From an uncultured Verrucomicrobiales bacterium (GTDB lineage Bacteria > Verrucomicrobiota > Verrucomicrobiia > Verrucomicrobiales > Akkermansiaceae), in NCBI GenBank assembly GCA_937893015.1, contig CALBJX010000106.1, positions 1-19,110 on the forward strand: a DNA stretch of 19,110 bases, read 5' to 3'. Of the stretch, positions 13,549 to 19,110 are shown one piece after another (position 1 is the stretch's first letter; each line of letters opens with the position of its first letter). The notes beneath the pieces were generated by a model, which saw only the letters and a list, made by a program, of their open reading frames with translations, ran no database searches and was not told where the DNA came from. Both the position numbers and the translations under genes were made by a program.

Positions 13549-13554
13549 AGGGCC

Positions 13555-16071
13555 ATGAAGTATCTGTCCCGCGTCTGTCCCAATGGTCTTACCGCTCTCG
13601 CTGCGCCGCAGCGGGAGCTGCCGCTCATCTCCCTGCAGGTATGGGTGGAAACAGGCTCCGTGCACGAGGCGGAGTTCTCGGGAGCGGGCATCTCCCACCT
13701 GCTGGAGCACATGGTGTTCAAGGGCACGGAGGAGTTCAGCGGGCAGGAGCTCAATGAACGCGTTCCCGCCCTCGGCGGTCTGTGGAATGCCTACACGAGC
13801 ACCGACCGCACGGTCTTCCACATCGACGGCCCCGCCGAGCATTGGCGCGAGTTTCTGCACCTGCTCGTGCAGCTCACCCTGCATCCCTCCTTCCCCGAAG
13901 ACGAGTTCGAGCGCGAGCGCGATGTCATCCGCCGCGAGATGGCCATGTATGACGACGACCCGCAGGATGCAGCCTACCACGCGCTCATCAGTACGCTCTA
14001 CCGCCGCGAGCCGCGTCGGCTGCCTGTCATCGGCTCCCGCGCCGCCTTCGATGCGCTGACGCATGCGGACATGTACGCCTACCACCGCCGCCGCTACGTG
14101 CCCGCCAACATGTTTATCTGCGCAGCAGGCGATATCGACGAAGAAGAATTTTTCCGTGCCGTGGCGGAGGAGACGTGCGACATTCCCGCCCGCGCCGCCT
14201 CCCCTGTTCCCGCTGTCTCAGAGCCCCGCCAATGGGGCAAGCGTCTGCACCGCGAGGAGTTCGCCCAGCCCACAAGCACGCTCATGCTCGGCTGGCGCGT
14301 GCCGGCCTCCGACCACGCGGATGCCGCGCCGCTGCGTCTGCTGGCCTCCATTCTGGGAGACGGCCGAGCCTCGTGGCTCTACCGCCGTTTCCACGAGGAG
14401 ACGGGCATGGTACACGATGTGAACGTGGTCACGATGCCCTCCCGCACGGGCGAGGGGGCCATCGTCATCGAGTTCGATGTGGAGCGCGACCGCCGCGACG
14501 CCGCCCGCGATGCCCTGCTCGCCTTCATGGCCGAGCTGCCGGAGGCCGATTTTACCGAAGCCCGTCGCCGAGCCTGCAAGCAGATGCTCACCGCGCGGCT
14601 CCGCACTCTCTCCACCGTTCAGGGGCTTGCGGGCACGCTTGCCATGGCCTGGCACCTCACGCGCAACGGCAACTGCCATGAGGAGTGGGATGCCGCCCTC
14701 GACCGCGTGACGGATGAGGATTTGCAGCGCGTGGCCCGCACCTATTTCACCCCCGACCGCCTCACGGAAGTGAGCATCGACCCCAAGGGCACGAACGCCG
14801 CCGAGGAGGACGAAACAGGACACCCTGCCGCAACATCCGAAGGGAGCGAGGAGTTCACGCTGCCCAACGGCTTGCGCGTGGTGACACGCATCGACCGCCG
14901 CGTACCCATGGCATTCGCCACGCTGGTCTTCGGCGCAGGCTCGCGCACGGAGACGGAGCAGACGGCGGGGCTCAATTCCCTGCTCTGCGAGATGATGCTC
15001 AAAGGCACAACGACCCGCAGCGCCGCCGAGCTGGCGGATGCGGTGGAAAACCTGGGCGGCGGCATCAGCAGCAATGCGGGCAACAACACGTTTTCATTGC
15101 GCATCCGCGGGCTCGCGCAGGACACGGAAGCCCTGCTGGAGCTGCTGGCCGACGCCGCCCTGCACCCCACCTTCCCCGAAGAGGCTCTCGCCACCGAAAA
15201 GGAGGCGATGCTGGCCGATATTCTGGATGCAGAGGAGGACCCCGCTGCGCTGGCCTTCCGCCGCCTGCGCGGTCTCTGCTTCGGCAATGTCTCCTACGGC
15301 AACCACCGCGACGGCACCCTCGAAAGCATCCGTTCGCTCACTCGCGCAGATGTGGTGAACCAGCACGCCCGCATCGCCTGTGCGCAGAATGCCGTGCTGG
15401 CCGTGGCAGGGGATATCAACCCCGCTGCCGTGCGTGCGCTGGCGGAACGGCTCTTCTCAGAAATGCCGGCGGGGCAGCCCGCCGACATGGTCGCCACCCC
15501 GGCGCAACAGGCGGGCGATGAACACATCCCTGCGGACAAGGAGCAGACAGTCATCGCCCTCGCCCTGCCCGGCTGCACCGCCACGGCGGAGGACGCCCCC
15601 CTGCAACTGCTCTTCGAGGAGTGGTGCCGCGACATGGCGGGGCCTGTCTTCGGCGAGCTGCGAGAGAAGCGCGGGTTGGCATACTACGCGGCGGCCACCT
15701 CCCTGCTCGGCACGGATGCGGGCTGCCTGTACTTCTACCTCGGCACGGACCCGGCCCGGGCAACGGAAGCCCGCGTGGCGTTGGAGGAAGTGCTGGACAA
15801 GCTGGTGCAGTCGGGCATGCCCGCCGAGGCGCTGGAACGCTCCCGCGCCACGGCACTCTCGGGCCGCCTGCTCTCCCTGCAATCCTGCGCCAAGCGCTGC
15901 GAGGGCATGGCGGTGAACACCCTGCTGGGGCTGAGCGCGGACTACGATGACGCCGTGCCCGAGCTGCTGCGTGCCGTCACCCCCGAGGCCATGAACGCCT
16001 TCATCGCCCGCACGCTCGCCGCCACCGCCCCCCACACGTGGATAACGGTGGGCGCAAATGGGGATATGTGA
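13555..16071 (+). CDS. M16 zinc metallopeptidase, two fused M16 units (PqqL/processing-peptidase-like)
   Basis: The 838 residues contain two tandem M16 halves. The N-terminal unit is catalytic: the inverted zinc motif HLLEH gives His48, Glu51 and His52, and Glu128 in VIRREM lies at the expected distance as third ligand, with Glu121 as the second conserved acid. The C-terminal unit, from about residue 430 (FTLPNGLRVVTRID), has NSLLCEM where HxxEH would be, so it is inactive. It keeps the substrate-clamp segment ELREKRGLAYYAA. This pairs an active and an inactive unit in one chain, as in pitrilysin-like clamshell enzymes. No signal peptide is seen, so it is probably cytoplasmic and degrades peptides. 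It is separated from the ABC gene by 164 bases. Confidence 0.92.
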   Translation: MKYLSRVCPNGLTALAAPQRELPLISLQVWVETGSVHEAEFSGAGISHLLEHMVFKGTEEFSGQELNERVPALGGLWNAYTSTDRTVFHIDGPAEHWREFLHLLVQLTLHPSFPEDEFERERDVIRREMAMYDDDPQDAAYHALISTLYRREPRRLPVIGSRAAFDALTHADMYAYHRRRYVPANMFICAAGDIDEEEFFRAVAEETCDIPARAASPVPAVSEPRQWGKRLHREEFAQPTSTLMLGWRVPASDHADAAPLRLLASILGDGRASWLYRRFHEETGMVHDVNVVTMPSRTGEGAIVIEFDVERDRRDAARDALLAFMAELPEADFTEARRRACKQMLTARLRTLSTVQGLAGTLAMAWHLTRNGNCHEEWDAALDRVTDEDLQRVARTYFTPDRLTEVSIDPKGTNAAEEDETGHPAATSEGSEEFTLPNGLRVVTRIDRRVPMAFATLVFGAGSRTETEQTAGLNSLLCEMMLKGTTTRSAAELADAVENLGGGISSNAGNNTFSLRIRGLAQDTEALLELLADAALHPTFPEEALATEKEAMLADILDAEEDPAALAFRRLRGLCFGNVSYGNHRDGTLESIRSLTRADVVNQHARIACAQNAVLAVAGDINPAAVRALAERLFSEMPAGQPADMVATPAQQAGDEHIPADKEQTVIALALPGCTATAEDAPLQLLFEEWCRDMAGPVFGELREKRGLAYYAAATSLLGTDAGCLYFYLGTDPARATEARVALEEVLDKLVQSGMPAEALERSRATALSGRLLSLQSCAKRCEGMAVNTLLGLSADYDDAVPELLRAVTPEAMNAFIARTLAATAPHTWITVGANGDM

Positions 16072-16083
16072 TAAGAACTATTT

Positions 16084-16104
16084 GATGTGAGATTTTGGAT
16101 TTGC
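16084..16104. repeat. Period-7 array, GATTTnn type
   Basis: Three 7-base units (GATGTGA, GATTTTG, GATTTGC) begin 12 bases after the M16 stop. They are opposite in orientation to the array at 16239-16280, and together they bracket a hairpin-rich segment of about 135 bases. Confidence 0.5.
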
Positions 16105-16238
16105 CCGCCGCCGCTAAAGCTTCGGCGTGCCCTTCGGGAAAGTATGTGCGGCTGTCGCCGAGAGAATAGGACAAAACGGTCTGACGTATGCGCAGACCGG
16201 TTTCCTTATATCGCGCCGACAGGCGCACGAATTCTCTC
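16105..16238. other. Hairpin-rich non-coding segment between inverted heptamer arrays
   Basis: The segment holds a CCCTTCGGG hairpin (near 16130), a 15-base inverted pair matching at 13 positions (16146-16160 with 16214-16228), an 8-base inverted pair GAGAGAAT/ATTCTCTC (16160-16167 with 16231-16238), and two compact hairpins. The pairings partly exclude one another, as in a riboswitch or a folded repeat, but I recognise no known RNA family. No convincing reading frame crosses it. With its flanks it fills most of the 262-base gap. Confidence 0.4.
16173..16203 (+). terminator. Hairpin after the M16 gene, possible terminator
   Basis: CGGTCTG (16077+100 = 16177-16183) pairs with CAGACCG (16193-16199) across a 9-base loop. 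An A-run before the stem and GTTTCCTT after it give a modest U-tract on the plus strand. The stem is extended by AAA/TTT beyond one mismatch. Confidence 0.45.
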
Positions 16239-16280
16239 AATCAGAAATCACAAATCACCTATTTCTGATCACAAATTACG
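16239..16280. repeat. Period-7 array, AATCACA type
   Basis: Six consecutive 7-base units (AATCAGA, AATCACA, AATCACC, TATTTCT, GATCACA, AATTACG), the fourth degenerate, lie upstream of the zinc-ribbon gene. Read on the minus strand they give GATTTGT and GATTTCT, related to the array at 16084-16104. Confidence 0.6.
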
Positions 16281-16299
16281 CCATGCGCGGCATTTGTAC

Positions 16300-16328
16300 T
16301 TCACCTCCCGCCCAAAAAAGGGTATAAA
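16300..16328 (+). promoter_or_regulatory. Promoter of the zinc-ribbon/TPM gene
   Basis: -35 TTCACC (16300-16305), a 17-base spacer and -10 TATAAA (16323-16328) lie just before the GTG start. Only 5 bases separate the -10 from the start codon, so the transcript should begin at the GTG itself. Confidence 0.5.
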
Positions 16329-16333
16329 AAGCC

Positions 16334-18469
16334 GTGCCCATTTGTCCCAGTTGTTCCGCCACGATCCACACAGGAGCCGAAGATCGGTGTCCTGCGTGCG
16401 GTTACAACTTGGTGCGCGCCAATGACATCTTCCAAGAGGGCGAGGTGGAGTTCACCCGCGTGCTGGATGGCGCGGGTGCGCTGACCCACCGCGAGCGCAT
16501 CGAGCTGCTGCACGCGCTGGAGGATTTGGAGCGCAACATCCCGCCCGTAGCGCTGGGTATCTACATCACCGACCACGGCAAGGTGCAGCACCTGCGCACG
16601 CACGCGCACTGGATTCTCAACCACGCCCGCATCCATCACCCCTCCTTCGGCAAGCGAGAGCAGCGCAAGGCTATCGAAGACGCCGAGCTGCTGGAGCGCA
16701 AGCCGGGCGAACAACGCCACCACTATGCAGATGTCTCTCCCGGGCTGTTCGAACGCCTTTGGACGAGTGTCAAGACCTACGTGCGCGACGCCATGCATCC
16801 CCTGCCCCCGCCCGTGCGTCAGGAGTGGATGCTCATTCTCGTGGTGGATGTGCAGCTGGAGATGGCCTGCTTCACCTGGGGCTACAAGCTCGACCCCTAT
16901 GTGAACCCCGACAGCATCAACAGCTGCATCGTGAAAGCTCGCCTGCAATTCCGCGAGCGCGCCATGGCCGTGGGACTTCGCAAGGTGATGAAAGCCGCGG
17001 TGGATCTCATCGCCATCGACGCGCACAAGGTGAACCGCCGCATGCGCCGTGCGGTTCTTCCCAAAGGACTCCGCACCGCGCTGCTCGCCGCGCTCATGCT
17101 CGGCTATGCGCTGCCGACGGAAGCCGCCCCCGCCCGCACCAACACCAAGCAGCCCGCGGCCAAGACAGCGTCCAAGCCGACCGCCAAACCTGCCAACAAG
17201 CCTAAGCCCGCGGCCAAGCCATCCCCGAAACCGGCACCCAAGCCCGCGACAAAGCCCGCGGTCACCCCGAAACCGGCACCCAAACCCGCGACAAAGCCCG
17301 CGGTCACCCCGAAACCCGCGCCGACACCGCCCCCCGCCTTGGAGGACGATGACATCGCCGAAGAGGTGGACGAAACGCCGACCACCCCCGCTGCGCCCGA
17401 AACGCCGTCCACAGCAGCCCCCGCTCCTGCGGCGGAGCCGCCCGCAGAGCCTACGATGCCCCCTGCAGAGCCGACGCCCGCGCCGCCCCCGGCCCCCGTC
17501 GACAACGGCGCTTCGGCCACCTACTCCTCCGCCCCGCGCTGGCAGACGGAGCACTACCGCCTGCTCATGGCGGGGGAGCTGGACACGGGCTATGTCTCTC
17601 TCTTCCCGCAGGGTGAGCAATCCGCCGCTGCGGCAGCGCCCAAGTCCGCCACCCCTGTTGCCAAAGGCAGCACAGCCCCCCGCAATGATGAGAGCGACAC
17701 GCAAATCCCGAGCCGCTACTGCGATGCCTACCTGCACCCCGAGAGCAAGGTGACCCTCTGCGACCCTCAAAAACTCCTCTCCACACCCGAGACGAATGAT
17801 GTCGCCCACGTGCTTCGCACCCTCAATGCGGACCCGCGCTACCGCATCTGCAGTGCTGTGTTCCGCGGTTCTCAGGAAATCCCTGCGGAGATGCACGCAG
17901 CCACCCTCGTCGGAGCCGTAGCGCAGCCCCTCTGCGAGTATGCCGTGCTGGTGGTGTACCCCCTCGGACGCCCCGATGCCATCGACATAGGCTATCGAGA
18001 AATCAAGGTCAATGACGAGCAACGCCACGAGTGGCTGCTTGCCGTGCGGGAAGCAGCCGCGAAAGCAGGCGGCGGCGCGGAAGGGCTCATGGCCGCACTC
18101 CGCACCATCCACGGCTTCATTCAACCGATGGCGGTCGGTTTCCGCGCCGTCAACCCTGATACAACGGAAAAAGCCCCGCTCATTGAGGTTGTTCTCAAAC
18201 CTAAGGAGGAGAAAAAAGTCTCCACCAAGGAGAAGATTCGCAAGGCTTTAGAGGATCCTGCCAATATTCCCCTGCTGCTTGTCTTCGGTGCCGTTGTCCT
18301 CTTCATCGGGCTGGTGCTGCTCTGGTTCTTCTTCATCCGCCGCCACGTGGCCGTCCTGCTGGATTCCGATGCCGATATCCGCCTCGGTTCCCCATATGGT
18401 GCGGGCGTCAGCCGTTACGTCCGCTATCTGGAGGGCGTGGAATCCGAAAAAGAGAAGACGTTGTTCTGA
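16334..18469 (+). CDS. Zinc-ribbon, TPM-like domain membrane protein with Pro/Ala/Lys linker
   Basis: The 711 residues begin at a GTG with a zinc ribbon at the very N-terminus (Cys4, Cys7, Cys19, Cys22). Residues about 33-235 resemble a TPM domain (TLP18.3/Psb32/MOLO-1 family) with an insertion. FTRVLDGAGALTHRERIELLHALEDLE is the start of the fold and WMLILVVDVQ to VMKAAVDLIA its end. A hydrophobic segment (about 245-262) ending in TEAAPA resembles an internal signal anchor. A low-complexity Ala/Pro/Lys then Glu-rich linker follows (about 265-395). A second, partly TPM-like domain (about 460-610; YAVLVVYPLG, IDIGYREIKV, GGGAEGLMAAL) ends in one strong membrane helix (about 644-668) and a 40-residue tail. 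The function is unknown. Two membrane crossings would place the linker and second domain outside the cytoplasm. Confidence 0.75.
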   Translation: MPICPSCSATIHTGAEDRCPACGYNLVRANDIFQEGEVEFTRVLDGAGALTHRERIELLHALEDLERNIPPVALGIYITDHGKVQHLRTHAHWILNHARIHHPSFGKREQRKAIEDAELLERKPGEQRHHYADVSPGLFERLWTSVKTYVRDAMHPLPPPVRQEWMLILVVDVQLEMACFTWGYKLDPYVNPDSINSCIVKARLQFRERAMAVGLRKVMKAAVDLIAIDAHKVNRRMRRAVLPKGLRTALLAALMLGYALPTEAAPARTNTKQPAAKTASKPTAKPANKPKPAAKPSPKPAPKPATKPAVTPKPAPKPATKPAVTPKPAPTPPPALEDDDIAEEVDETPTTPAAPETPSTAAPAPAAEPPAEPTMPPAEPTPAPPPAPVDNGASATYSSAPRWQTEHYRLLMAGELDTGYVSLFPQGEQSAAAAAPKSATPVAKGSTAPRNDESDTQIPSRYCDAYLHPESKVTLCDPQKLLSTPETNDVAHVLRTLNADPRYRICSAVFRGSQEIPAEMHAATLVGAVAQPLCEYAVLVVYPLGRPDAIDIGYREIKVNDEQRHEWLLAVREAAAKAGGGAEGLMAALRTIHGFIQPMAVGFRAVNPDTTEKAPLIEVVLKPKEEKKVSTKEKIRKALEDPANIPLLLVFGAVVLFIGLVLLWFFFIRRHVAVLLDSDADIRLGSPYGAGVSRYVRYLEGVESEKEKTLF
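17225..17308 (+). repeat. 42-bp tandem duplication in the linker of the TPM-like protein
   Basis: Two adjacent 42-base copies (17225-17266 and 17267-17308) differ at a single synonymous position and encode the repeated unit PKPAPKPATKPAVT. A third partial copy begins at 17309. Near-identity at the DNA level indicates a recent duplication. Confidence 0.9.
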
Positions 18470-18534
18470 CCCTTCCGACGGCTTCGGCCTCTCTTCCCTC
18501 CCCGTTTCCTCTTTTTCCCGGCATCGAAACAAAT

Positions 18535-18570
18535 CGCCCGCCCGGCACAGAGCCGAGCGGGCGTTGTTTT
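18535..18570. terminator. Bidirectional intrinsic terminator between convergent genes
   Basis: A 12-bp stem with one mismatch (18535-18546 with 18552-18563) and a 5-base loop is followed by TTGTTTT on the plus strand. It is preceded by an A-rich stretch (AAACAAAT) that gives U residues on the minus strand. It lies between the TPM-like gene and the convergent GGGtGRT gene and can serve both. Confidence 0.85.
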
Positions 18571-18591
18571 CGCTTGGTGCGAAGCGTGAAC

Positions 18592-19110
18592 TTACTTGTT
18601 CATGGCTTCTTCCACGGCCACGGCCACGGAAACGGTGGCACCGACCATGGGGTTGTTGCCCATGCCGATGAGACCCATCATTTCCACGTGCGCAGGCACG
18701 GAGGAAGAACCGGCGAACTGAGCATCGCTGTGCATGCGGCCCAGCGTGTCGGTGAAGCCGTAGGAGGCGGGGCCGGCAGCCATGTTATCGGGGTGCAGGG
18801 TACGGCCCGTGCCGCCGCCGGAAGCGACGGAGAAGTACTTCTTGCCCGCGAGCACGCACTCCTTCTTGTACGTGCCGGCAACGGGGTGCTGGAAGCGGGT
18901 GGGGTTGGTGGAGTTGCCCGTGATGGACACGTCCACGCCCTCGTGCCACATGATGGCCACACCTTCGCGCACGTCATCGGCGCCGTAGCAGTTCACCTTG
19001 GAACGCTCGCCGTCGGAGAAAGCGGTCTTCTTCACCACCTCGACCTTGCCCGTCGTGTAGTCGAACTTGGTCTGGCAGTAGGTGAAGCCGTTGATGCGGG
19101 AGATGATGTA
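18592..19110 (-). CDS. GGGtGRT-family protein (5' end outside the window)
   Basis: The frame stays open to the right edge, so the visible 172 residues are the C-terminal part. The first visible residues are YIISRINGFTYCQTKFDY. The sequence contains SGGGTGRTLHPDN, the motif after which this uncharacterised family is named, and a conserved C-terminus (GLIGMGNNPMVGATVSVAVAVEEAMNK). From memory, family members are often found beside Fe-S cluster scaffold-like genes in anaerobes; that neighbour would lie outside this window. The N-terminus and start codon cannot be judged. The reaction is unknown. Confidence 0.8.
   Translation of the reverse strand, partial: YIISRINGFTYCQTKFDYTTGKVEVVKKTAFSDGERSKVNCYGADDVREGVAIMWHEGVDVSITGNSTNPTRFQHPVAGTYKKECVLAGKKYFSVASGGGTGRTLHPDNMAAGPASYGFTDTLGRMHSDAQFAGSSSVPAHVEMMGLIGMGNNPMVGATVSVAVAVEEAMNK

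Noticed and set aside
16301..18124. Long minus-strand open frame (607 codons) antisense to the zinc-ribbon gene
   Set aside because: It translates to Gly/Arg/Cys-rich low complexity opposite the Ala/Pro/Lys linker. The plus-strand frame has a zinc ribbon, membrane helices and a promoter.

Overview
The window is GC-rich chromosomal DNA from a free-living, biosynthetically capable bacterium. It is packed with housekeeping genes and has no phage, transposase or CRISPR signature. Shine-Dalgarno sequences are almost absent. Several good sigma70-type promoters sit so close to start codons that their transcripts should be leaderless or nearly so. The gene repertoire and protein style suggest a Verrucomicrobiota-like (PVC group) organism. 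That is an impression from sequence style, not a proven assignment, because the window holds no rRNA or phylogenetic marker that I can compare.

Left part (1-7824), all on the minus strand, in transcription order: an I42/chagasin-type secreted peptidase inhibitor with its own terminator; leuA and pth coupled by TAATG; ilvN with its own promoter; coaD; a class-V cysteine desulfurase; a small membrane protein of unknown function; tRNA-Leu(UAA) with a terminator; pyrE with its own promoter; and nagZ. leuA and ilvN both serve branched-chain amino acid synthesis. pth, coaD, pyrE and the desulfurase are core metabolism or translation. nagZ recycles cell wall.

Right part (7953-18469), all on the plus strand, diverging from the I42 gene: prmA, tsaB, a YkgJ-type Cys-cluster protein and a 1198-residue TerB-like/FHA-like/ABC ATPase/permease fusion form one tightly packed operon (4-nt overlap, 16-nt gap, 7-nt overlap). 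It is followed by a double-domain M16 peptidase and a zinc-ribbon membrane protein carrying one or two TPM-like domains. A bidirectional terminator separates this block from the last gene, a GGGtGRT-family protein on the minus strand that runs off the right edge.

The most unusual non-coding signal is a family of short period-7 tandem arrays found in intergenic gaps (about 4, 1134, 3827, 4336, 4398, 4987, 16084 and 16239). All fit a core GA(A/T)(G/T)Tnn, with the last two bases mostly homogeneous inside each array but different between arrays. Some arrays border GC-rich hairpin modules, and two of these modules (1181-1236 and 16151-16203) look related to each other. No gene-free stretch exceeds about 300 bases. 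The longest gaps (7222-7443 and 16072-16333) are described as features.
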